A stretch of DNA of 64,000 nucleotides from Rhodeus uyekii. Taxonomy: Eukaryota; Chordata; Actinopteri; Cypriniformes; Acheilognathidae. Made by a program: the position numbers and the translations under genes. The stretch's first letter is position 1. Every line of letters begins with the position of its first letter. The DNA is taken from assembly GCA_037043235.1 (NCBI GenBank), contig JAWRVZ010000153.1, positions 640,001-704,000 of the forward strand, in the 5' to 3' direction. Below, one piece after another: positions 12,604 through 28,478 of the stretch. The notes beneath the pieces were generated by a model, which was not told the DNA's origin, searched no databases, and saw only the letters and a list, made by a program, of their open reading frames with translations.

Positions 12604-15600
12604 TAATAATAATAATAGCAAACGAAATGTTTAATAAGAAAAAAAAGACCCAAATGTAATGAAATTAAATATTGATGAAAAAAACTAAAATACAAACAAA
12701 CAAAAAACCTTAAACTAAAGGTGATGTGACAAATGTAATGCAGAGTATGGGGAGCACATAGTACACGTTGTGCGCCTCTCCCAACTACCACATCCACCCA
12801 TGCAGCACTGTAACAGGTGGATTCAGTAACTAATAACATCTACCTGACATGTAATTTATTATTTTGTAAATCAGCCTCTGATATTTAACTAGCAAAGACA
12901 CCACAAAGATTAAATCCTGAACCATACAGCACCTTAAAAGATTATGGGATGCATCAATGCAAAAAACAAAAACAAAAAAAACATCCACCTTTCCCTCATT
13001 CCCAGCTGATAACGTTTCCATTTTTATAGCTCCCAACAATCTGTTAGCTAGAATGCGTTGGCTCTAATGAGATGTCATTTGATTTAGAGCCTTGAGAGTA
13101 ACAGGCAGCGGTTGCGGGCAAAGCGTCGTCCCTCGGTGCCTCAACACCACGACTGCCAATAGAAATCAATGCAGTCAATACAGTTATTAATACAGTTCCA
13201 CACCACGAGAGTGGGCGGACGAGACGGATGACATTAAGCCAGATTGATCCAAAGGGAAATGGATTTCATAAAGCGCTTGAATGAAGTCATTATACAAGGG
13301 ACAATGGGGCCCCATTTACAAGCCAGAGTATGGGCATTTGTTTCATTCGACAGCACTCTGCGATATCTCAGCAAATCGCCCGGCACACACAGCTAGCAGC
13401 AACACCTGACTCATCAAACGACAGCGATTAAGATAAAACCAAATAGAATGGTGGTGAATGAAAGCGGTGCTTGCTTATGATTGTCTGGATAAGCCAGATG
13501 GATTGTTTCAATGTGCACCAATGAAGTACCAATAGGAGGTACACAAGTATCAATGTGCAGAGCACATCAAAGTTAAAAGACAATGGACGTCAATATCTGC
13601 CAAGGGTTTGGGGACCGAACAATACGAGTATGTTTCAACTAGCCATGTAATTAACACCAGAGCATTGGGAACCCAGCCTGCCTTTGTACAAGATTAAATA
13701 CATGCCACAAATGCCTATTGTTCTCATACTGTATGTACTTGCACAAGAGAAGTTCATTTCTCATAGTGTTCATTGCCCAGTGAAATGTCACCGCCTTACA
13801 TTCGGATACTAATGAAACTATGAGAGTAAACAGCTCGCAGGCACGGCGGAAAGGACGAATGTGGTTTGATTTAGCGACTGACAAAAGCTCATATTTATAT
13901 ATTGTGAAGAATAATGAAACATTATGCAAGAACAGTCCAAACAAGCAGTTAGAAAACCTATTGCTTTGTCTCGCGCCATCGGGGACTGGACCGGGTCACT
14001 TCCTCGGGGGTACTAGAACTTCTGTCACAAATGAATATTCATTGAAACATAAAGAGCCAATGCAAAATGCAATCAACTTAAATACAAGCAAATGTTTGTG
14101 TGTGTGTGTGTGTTTGTCTGTAGGTTGCAGGGATGTTTAACTAACCTCCAAGAATAGGAAGGGTCAGCCATCCAATAAGGGATGCCTATTGCCATTAAAT
14201 CGCATTGAGCTTTATTGAGTATACAACCATATTACCACGAGCTCGCCAATATTGCACACAAGGGGAAACGCCTGGCCTAAAAATGAATTTTTACCACAAT
14301 TTTAATATCCTCTATGGCTTGGGGATTTATTTTGGGAGTGCAAAACTAATTTAACATCATGTATTAAACATGCAGAATGCAGAATATAAATTCACTATAT
14401 TGGGCTGCTTTTGTTATTTCAGAAATGCGAATTACTGGACTAGACCAGTAAGTGAGATTTTGAACCATATCACTTAACAATATAACATATAACAACAATA
14501 ATAATATCTGAATAACTAAAAAATAATGTCCCATTAGTTAACACACATGAATTAACAATGAAATTAACTAACTAGCAATGCAATAAACATTAACTAGCAA
14601 TAAAAATGCCACGAGCAATATGTTTATTACCGTATTGGCTAACACTTTAGATCATTGTTCCATCATTAATTAATATCTACACGGGAACAAATTAATGGCA
14701 TAATATACAATAATTGACCCACATAGTGTCCTGTACAGGATTTAAAAAAATAAAATATAATAAAAGCATTGTGAGCTTATATAAAAATGCACACGTTTTA
14801 GCAGAAAAAGAATGGAACCACACTGGAAGTTCACCGTATTGAAGCTGCCTCAAATGCATTTTTAGGCTAGATTAGAAATCCATTAAAAGTTAAGCCAAGA
14901 ATCCTACTCTGAATCCTGATCGCCACCGTGAAGCCTTTAGCCTGAGTGCCACACAATTTATGGTGCCAGTCCATGCCCTGAGGCTCAGTGCCACCCTACG
15001 CTAACGTTCTGTTACTCTCTATCAGAATGTGATCCCTTTTTTGACTTATCGCATACCCTTCCACTTCAAAAGAGTGTTTGAAGTGCACACGGGCCACTTT
15101 GAAGCCCCTGCGCAAGCACACACGACAGCCTCCAGTACCCCACAGTCCTCTGTGATGTGTCATTAAGCTGTTCAGTTCCAATTTGAAGGCTAGATTAGCG
15201 AGTAGACGTGTTAATGTCCGGCTATGAGAGACCAAACAGCCTCGGAAAGCCGGGTTTATCTTATAAAGACGTAATGTAACTGGATTAAATTCCACTCTGA
15301 CTCATGCAAACAGTAAAGCTGGCATGCAAACTTGTATTAAACTTTCTTTGTGAGTTTAGATTCTGGTATCTTGCATACCCTTACATACCATTCAAGAGTC
15401 TCTCATGTTCAACGAGGCTGCATATTAGACAAAAAATATATAGTAAAACCACTTATAATATAAAATATTAGTTTATAAACAAAGTGAAGAAAAATAAGAA
15501 AAATGGTCACAGGCCGTCATCTCCTGGATGATTTTTTTGTACGCCATCCCGGAAGTTCGAATCACACAAAACAAAACCATTCGACAAAAACCCAAAAGGA

Positions 15601-15650
15601 TTTTTACATTGGCGTTTAGGTTACTGCAGAAAATAAGCTCTGTGACTGAA
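12604..15650. other. Non-coding stretch, no gene seen
   Basis: From about 13030 to 13400 the sequence is GC-balanced and free of repeats, with motifs such as GGGACAATGGGGCCCC, so it is a candidate conserved non-coding element. A (GT)n run lies at about 14098-14112. About 14470-14700 is AT-rich with repeated TTAACTAGCAAT motifs and may be an old MITE. Frames of up to 106 codons show no resemblance to known proteins. Confidence 0.45.
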
Positions 15651-16227
15651 GGGCCAGTCACACAGCCGATCACACACAAATCACTCACAAATCACGCATA
15701 GATTGGGTTAGTGCGTGCTTGTGCGTCGAGAAATTGACAAAAGTATTCCACGAACATTCGACGCACGCCCGACGCATGAATCACTGACGGAGCGCGTCCA
15801 AACACGCACGCTTCACGAACATTCCACGTAGAAGCACTTTCAGAATCCACATTGTCCGTGGATGTCAGTGGAATTAACGTGATACGTGTGCGGTTCATGC
15901 GTGATATGAAGGTGGGGCGTCAGTGGACGGACGTGGACGTGCGCGGATTCGAACCAGTTCCGACGCATAAGCACTGACGGCTAACGCGTGTCCTGCGAAT
16001 AGTCACGCATACTCGACGCATAAACTACGCAGGTCGACTCATGAATAACGCACACGAACCGTTCAAAACTCAAAATCACGCACAAACGGCTTTCGACGTA
16101 AATCCACTTACAATCACTGATGGTCCACGTTCATTCCACCGACGAATTAAGCTTACGCTCCGCGCAGAAACAAAAATATGTGCGTAATTCGTGCGTGATT
16201 CATGCGTTTTCGCTGTGTGACTGGCCC
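15651..16227. mobile_element. CpG-rich MITE, copy 1
   Basis: The element opens with GGGCCAGTCACACAGC and closes with its inverse GCTGTGTGACTGGCCC, a 16-bp perfect terminal inverted repeat. The interior is dense in ACGCAC, GACGCA and ATTCCACGAAC-type motifs, many in both orientations, and it is far richer in CpG than the flanks. The second copy at 55631 is alignable along its whole length. Target duplication is unclear here; the other copy suggests TAA or TTAA. A PIF/Harbinger-like origin is possible but not shown. No transposase is encoded. Confidence 0.85.
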
Positions 16228-17758
16228 ATAACAAAAGCTTCCCACATGTTTTGTTCATCATGATAATCTTCACAAATTAACACCTTCTATGAACTTTGAC
16301 TCCTAAATACTATCGGCAAAATTACATAGCTAATGCTAACGCTATAATCGAACTTCTTACAACTCTTTCAGTCTTTGTTTAAACACATTTTCCCTGACGG
16401 CTCGAGATAGTTTGATAGTTTGCCAGAACGTCATTTTAAGCACTAATGAGGTGGTGAAAGCGGACTAGTAAGTAAAATTGTTTACCTGTCAAATGAAGTC
16501 AGATATTTCCATGTGCATCAAGCTAAGAGTTAATCTAACTTTGTGATTCAACACAACATTTTCAAATTAGAGGGAAAAAATAAACTCTGACCTCAGCTCT
16601 GAATCAAAAATCTAATTAGAAATCATCTTCAGCTTCAGAGATATTTAAACTGAGATAAAATATACATGGGCGATATCTCTCTCCTTTTTAATAACTGTAT
16701 CCTCCTCAGGAACACTGTTAATCATTCTTTAATTAACTTGTTGACTGGGGACAGGAGCAGCCAGCCTCTTCCCTCCCTCCCTCCCTCCAACACTGAAACA
16801 CGCAGAGCAGACACACACCAAAGTTTATCTGAAGAGGTCGCTGCCTCATGATTCAGGCAGATGGAACAGCAAATGGCACAATAAAAAGTGCAGAACGTGC
16901 ACATTTACATAAATGAAGCTTTGCAAGTACCACAGGTTTTATAATTTCACACACAAATTTCATGCTGTATAGTCTTTTGGATCTCTTTTTCGAAACTGTT
17001 ATGGTGCTATAGTCTAATTCTAGTCTAGTTTCTATTTTCATTGTATGGAAACAGCAGCTTGGTTATTCTAAAGAAGCAGGTAAACCATAACTATTTTTAT
17101 TTTAGCTCTATAAAATCAACTTCACCGAGTGTAGCTCGAAATTCGATTTGAATACAGGACCAGCATGAAGACTGAGTCTTGTTTGAATTTGGTACGAGAG
17201 TGATGTTTTGGTGGTTCAAGATAAAAGAGTGTGTCCAGACGCCACAAACTACAGAGCTAAGCCGCTCTTGGCTAATGGAAAAGCCCATGTGTGGACTCCT
17301 TCTTTCTCCTTTAATAACTCGCTCTCACCCACACACGCAGCAGTGAGCCTCTTTTCCAGCGGTCTGATGTTTTCGCAACAGAAGTGTGCCAGGCCCAGCT
17401 GAGTTAAGCTGATAAAAGAATACTCTGGAGAAGTGAAGCCATTGGACTTCAGCAATGAATACAGACACTGATGTGGACTACCGAGGACTGAAAAAAAAAA
17501 AAACTCAGAGAAGGACAGTTACAGTTACAACAAAAAACACTATTTCCAGTGAAGAAAATGTGAGTGGTGCTTACCCATGCAAAGCTATCTGCTCCTAGGT
17601 GATGCTAGACTATTCTAGATGGTTGCCCGGGCATTGCTATAAGATTGCTAGCGTGTTCTGGGGTTGAAATGGCATGATCTGTGGTTGTCACTAACACACC
17701 CTTACTTACAAAACAGCTTAAAACGGTTTGTGGTCTCCCAGCCTGGTCAGGCTGGTTT
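16228..17758. other. Non-coding stretch, no gene seen
   Basis: A short CCCT repeat lies at about 16769-16787 and poly-A at 17491-17502. No gene or transposon is recognised. Confidence 0.5.
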
Positions 17759-18326
17759 CTTTATTAATAATCATAATTAATTACATTTGTATAGCACTTT
17801 TCTTGGTACTCAAAGAGCTTTATATATGCAAGAGGGGAATCTCCTCAATCTTCATCAATGTGTAGCATCCACCTGGATGATGCGACGTCAGCCATATTGC
17901 ACCAGAACGCCCACCACACACCAGCTTATTGGTGGAGAGGAGACAAAGCGATGAAGCCAATCAGTATATATGGGGATGATTAAGAGGCCATGATGGACCG
18001 AGGCCAATGGGCAAATTTGGCCAGGATGCCGGGGTTGACCCCTTCTCTTTTCAAAGGAGATCCTGGGATTTTTAACGAGCACAGAGAGTCAGGACATTGG
18101 TTTAACGCCTCATCCAAAGGACGAGGCTTGTTACAGTATAGTTTCCCCATCACTATACTTGGGTGGAAGGACCCACACAGATCACAGGGTGAGCACCCCC
18201 ATTAACATCTCTTCCAGCAACAACCTATTTTTTTCCAGAAGGTCTCCCATCCAGGTACTAACCAGGCACAACCTTGCTTAGTTTCAGTGGGCAAATAGCC
18301 TTGGGCTACAGGGTGATTGGCTGCAA
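17759..18326 (-). mobile_element. 5S rRNA-derived SINE (SINE3-like)
   Basis: On the minus strand the element starts at about 18324 with a head that tracks 5S rRNA. It includes the stretch CCTGGTTAGTACCTGGATGG followed by GAGACC, which matches the conserved 3' half and internal promoter region of 5S rRNA (within 18241-18277). The body (CAAAGAGCTTTATATATGC, TCCACCTGGATGATGCGA on the plus strand) is a module I know from many fish genomes. A 5S-type RNA polymerase III promoter is the established origin of the SINE3 group. The copy is decayed (several substitutions in the head, such as the loss of the GATCTCGTC block) and probably silent. Confidence 0.8.
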
Positions 18327-23599
<5,273 letters not shown>

Positions 23600-23763
23600 T
23601 TAATGGCATATTAAAGGCATTAATTCCTAAACAAAAGGTGAAAGGTTAAAGGTGAAATGTGTTTCAAGTACAGTTTCAAGTAGTATTTTAAAACATAATC
23701 TAATTACAAATATTTAATTGTCGGAATCAGTCAATACATGTAATCAGTAACTACCCAGCACTG
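23600..23763. mobile_element. Transposon end fragment (CAGTGTTGGG-type)
   Basis: The segment ends with ATGTAATCAGTAACTACCCA followed by GCACTG. Read backwards this is CAGTGCTGGGTAGTTACTG, close to the CAGTGTTGGG(G/T)AGTAACT terminus of a common fish DNA transposon family whose ends are rich in TAACT/GTAAT motifs. Only this end is present. Confidence 0.5.
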
Positions 23764-24837
23764 TATACAACATATAAACATACAACATACAGTACATACA
23801 CAAATCCCCTGGGACTACAATGTTGAATGCAATGGAAACATGCCTATGAAAGAACAATATTATAACCCCCAAACAGCTGAGACTCTCGGAATACCCATAA
23901 TCCCTGTAGAGACGGAGTTACTGCACCTAATGCAATAACTCTCTCGCTCGCAACACATACTCAGCCTTTCAACTCCTGCGCCACCCAAATCACGTTCGCT
24001 CAAACTCGATTTAGGCAAAAATCTGATTTCCGTCCATGTGCACACAAGAAATGTTTATATTTGCTCAGAGAGCAGATGCATGCATGTGTAAGCGTGTGCG
24101 TGAGTACATCCATGTGTGCGCGCGGCTAATTGGCAGACGTCTTAATGCCAGTGTATATTGTGAGGATAAATACATGCGAACAGTGCTGCACAAGGGCACA
24201 AACCCCGCTGAGTCGAACAGCCAGAAAGAGGGGGAGTGTTCACAGAGCGTACCCGATGCATCTGTCCGTTTTTCTTCTTGCTCTTATGCTTGTTTTTCAG
24301 CTCAGCTTGCCTCTTGCACTTTCTCAGTCGTGCGTTGATGGTTCCAAAAGATGCCTGGCAACACTTTCACTCTTAGTTGTCTTGAATCATTGGTGCTATT
24401 GAAAAATGTAGCTCCGCCAAAGCAGAAAGCAAATAGCCTTCAATGCTGGGCAAAAATGCTCAATTAACACAGCACGTCTGAAGTTTCTCACCTCCATTGG
24501 GGCGACAGCATTGCTGACCTTTTGGCCAATGTCTTGTCAAGCAGCTGTTGATCTCAAATCATTTTGCTTGAGATCACCAATCAATTTTAAACTACAGTGA
24601 ACAAACAGCCTGCATTTGTCAACTCAAGCAGAGCCGATTACATAAGGTACATGAAAAATAAAAATAAAAATAAATCAGCCAAGGACAGTTTGCAGGTCCT
24701 ATCTGGCCTTCCCAACTGGTTTTATAAAGATGTTAGGGATTTATTAGGTGGTGAGACTGGGAAATCAGCAGGCCAAACCACGGACCCCCAAACATTATAA
24801 TCCACTTGTGTGGGACCACCCCCCCCCCAAAAAAAAC
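23764..24837. other. Non-coding stretch, no gene seen
   Basis: Two overlapping frames (100 and 90 codons, 24036-24402) show no resemblance to known proteins. A poly-C run lies at about 24818-24827. Confidence 0.5.
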
Positions 24838-25024
24838 ATTGCTGCTTGTATAATATATAAATAATAATTATAATTATAATTATAATATATATTATTATAA
24901 TATAAATGATAAAATTATAATAAATTACTGTATGTATTTTTGTTATACATATATATATATATATATAATTTAAAAATCTAAATAAGTAAAGTAGATTTTT
25001 ATAATTATTATAAAAACTTATTCT

Positions 25025-25072
<48 letters not shown>

Positions 25073-25138
25073 AACAAAAATATATACAGTAATTTATTAT
25101 AATTTTATAATTGATATTATAATAATTTATTATTCATA

Positions 25139-25171
<33 letters not shown>

Positions 25172-25226
25172 TTAAAAATCTAAATAAGTAAAGTAGATTT
25201 TTATAATTATTATAAAAACTTATTCT

Positions 25227-25290
<64 letters not shown>

Positions 25291-25356
25291 AACAAAAATA
25301 TATACAGTAATTTATTATAATTTTATAATTGATATTATAATAATTTATTATTCATA

Positions 25357-25389
<33 letters not shown>

Positions 25390-25390
25390 T

Positions 25391-25472
<82 letters not shown>

Positions 25473-25476
25473 TGTA
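24838..25476. repeat. AT-rich array of direct and inverted copies
   Basis: A block containing AATTTAAAAATCTAAATAAG at 24967 and ATAACAAAAATATATACAGT near 25071 recurs almost unchanged about 202 bp later (25169 onward). The second half of the block also occurs inverted at about 24905-24950 (TTACTGTATGTATTTTTGTT). The units are joined by (AT)n runs, and the array ends in poly-A and a long (AT)n at 25406-25467. The structure fits a foldback element that was tandemly duplicated, or strand slippage in AT-rich DNA. Confidence 0.85.
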
Positions 25477-28171
25477 TATATTTTGTATACATGTATAATA
25501 AATCTAGACAAATAATGATACAAATTATTATTATCATTGTTATTATTTCTAAATTCTCAAATATTTTCTTTTATGCAAATAAAATAAAAATATACATCAT
25601 ACAATGACATTAAAAAACATTATAATAAAAATTATCATTCAGAAAAAGTAATAAGTATTTCAGTGATTTTGAAATAACACTGTTCTGTGCGCAGTATCAA
25701 GGTTAATACAAAAGAGCCAAGAAATCTCTAAAGACAAGACAATTACTTGAGTGACAACCGCACACAAAGGAATGTCCTCTGTATGCGCCATAGATTGACT
25801 GAGCGGTCTGTGTAGGTATGGCAGAACGGATCCATCTGCCATGTTAAATTATTAACACGCCATTAAAATTTCATCTGCACTAAATGTCTCCCATTTCTTA
25901 ATTATGAGACTTTGGGCTTCCCCATTTCCCCGGACAACCGAGTTTAATTTTCATTATGCTGTGCAGATCCCGCACAATAGCCTACGAACTGGAACATGTT
26001 CGGATCATGAGATCTGTAATGAAACGACATGGAGACATTCTTCAGAAGATCTTGTCTTCAAAATACTCCAGAAATAGTGTCTAAACAAGCTGGCCTTCGA
26101 ATATGTGCACAAAAAAACTCATCTAAAAAAATAACATTGCATTGTACTAGCTCTGTGTAGTTTTAAAAGCTTTCTCCCCAGGCTTGTTGACATGAAATAG
26201 TTTTTGCATGTAAAAGCAAGAAGGAAGGAAAGAACCCACAAAAGATCTTTCACAGTGCATTTAAAAGCAGTCCAGCCTTTATAACACACAAGTGTGCTGC
26301 CCCCTAGTGGCAGAAAAGCACTTTACATATGCGGTTCAGTGTGTTATTCAAAGGCTCCCCACTAAAAGCTCTGTTACAGCACCAGACGCAGTTCATAGCC
26401 TCCGGCTCTAACTGCAATTCATCTGTTGAAAGGCATTTCTATATAGGCAGCAGGGCCTGCGCAAATAGACATGTTGACCAGCTGCATTTTGATAGGATTT
26501 AGAAGGTCATCAAAACAAAGACCTTTGGAAAAACACCACACATGCTCTCTGTCTCTCTACCTCTCCCTGCACACAAAGACACATGCACTCTTTCTTTCTC
26601 AGTAGCATCAATCAAAATGGCCGCTCCAGTAGGAGAAGATAATGGCTTTATTTGTCATGCCAACCGCAGGTTTTTGGCTGTGACACCCATTAGCCGTGAT
26701 GTCTTTATCAGGGAAACTGACAGAAGCCCAGCAAGTCCCTTCTCGTCCATGTGGAACATTGCCAGCCAATTAAGCGCCACCGCTTTGCCTTCGACGAGTG
26801 CCATAACGAGGGACAGCTTGTGCATTAGCCTAACCACGCTCGTGCAAAGGCTAATCACGCTAATGTGGTCCAGTAAACATGTTAGCATAGAAGTCAGAGG
26901 GACACACAACATAATTTCCACGTCCCGTATGTGTGTTAGTCCAGTGCAGAAATGAATCAGGCCTCATTTTCGAGGGGCATCAACAGCAAAACTATGGGAG
27001 CTAGAAGTTGTATGAATACATTTGTGTAAACAAAGGACACAATTCCCTGGAATATTTAGATTCAAGAGCGAGATTGTGCTGTGGTTATTTACTCTCCCGG
27101 GGGTCTATTTTATCAAGTGTGTGGACATCAATTTGTTTAGCTTTGCAAAGAGGCTAATGATTACGATCTGGCATGGAGGAGGAGACAGAGCAATACAGAT
27201 CGGCCAACCTCTTGCAGCTGAAAAGAAATTCCTTCAATCGTGTAAAAAGCGCATTTCCATACAGATGGCCCCAAGGCAAAGAGAAGGTAAAAGAGGCAAG
27301 GTGGAGGAAAAGTCTTAATCCTGTTACCTGCAGACAGGAAAAGCAGAAATAAAGAGAGGGAAAAGACAGCATGCCAAAATTATAATCCTTTTATCTGAGA
27401 TGGAGGTTTTTAAGAATTCCAAAAAGCCATTAAAGTTCCAGATTCTGCAGTTAAGCTCTATTTACAACATCTGCAGCATAATGCCACAGACAATTATTTT
27501 GATATAGTGGTCTTTGCAGTATTGCCAATTGAACTACGGTACTTTTACATGGTTGGCGTAGGTCGTTTTTTTTTTGTCTGTGGATTAAGGTGACCCCCAC
27601 CGCTTCCCATAACTCGTTGTTACACATGGGCTATAGTTTTGGCCATGATTGCGTGGCTTTTGAATTGGTATTAGGCTGGCTTTGTTATGTAAACCTCTGC
27701 CATGTTTCACCAATTTCACTTGTGTGTCCCACCCTGGAGATCACGGAATGTGTCTCAAATTAAGGGGGGCTTGCAGCAAAAATGTAGCCAAAATTAAGAA
27801 AAAATACCCCAAAATTCAAAACAAATTTACATATGAGACAGTGAATAGATGTTTTTGTGTTCGCCAAATATCAGCACAATTGCATGATATTGCTTTTATA
27901 CGCTAAAAGTATGATAAAAATTACGCAAATTTTAAGGTCAATTTTCCTTATTTTACCAAGGAAAATAATTCCAAATTTGGTAAGATTTGTTTAGAACAAG
28001 TGATTGATTTGTTTGACTAAGTGATTCAACGATAATAAATGTTCTCTATTAAAATTTTTATATTTTTTAACATTAGATATGGTGACTGCAAACACACACA
28101 CAAAAAGATATAGCATTTTAAGGGCAGGGAAATATTACGCAAATCATAGCTTTCGCAGTATTGCAGATGTC
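25477..28171. other. Non-coding stretch, no gene seen
   Basis: Sections at about 25840-25990 and 26590-26900 are balanced in composition, free of repeats, and contain TTAATTATGAG, CATTAGC and TTTATTTGTCATG motifs. They are candidate conserved elements. A 137-codon frame at 26542-26955 overlaps an 88-codon antisense frame and resembles no protein I know. Confidence 0.45.
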
Positions 28172-28478
28172 TGTCACATCTGGGTTCCCTTGTGTATCTT
28201 CCCAGTCCTGCACGTTCCCGTCTGTGTCTAATCACGTCCCAAGTTGCATCACCTGGTGCCAATCCCATGTTTTGCCATAAATACCCTCCTGTGTTCCTTT
28301 GTCTTTGTCGGTGTTCCTCAGACTTTCTGTGCATGTGGATGTTTCTTCGTGTTTCCCAGTGTTTTTGCACCATTTATGTTTATATTTAAAGTGTTTTTCG
28401 TTTATAAATAAACCTGAGTTTTGCTGCATCTGTATTTCCTCATATCCTTCCGCATCGCACGCTCCCCATTGTATGACA
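28172..28478 (+). mobile_element. Solo LTR-like element
   Basis: The element begins TGTCACATCTGGGTTCCC and ends GTATGACA, giving TGTCA...TGACA ends. A TATA-like CCATAAATACC sits at about 28275, and a poly(A) signal AATAAA at about 28407, followed by a T-rich tail, the order expected of U3-R-U5. The flanking 5-mers (ATGTC and ATAGC) match at only three positions, so no target duplication is proven. Confidence 0.5.

Noticed and set aside
18241..18324. A 5S rRNA gene
   Set aside because: Only part of 5S is recognisable, it is substituted and fused to a SINE body.
26542..26955. A 137-codon plus-strand gene
   Set aside because: There is an 88-codon antisense frame, no known domain, and no splice or promoter support.
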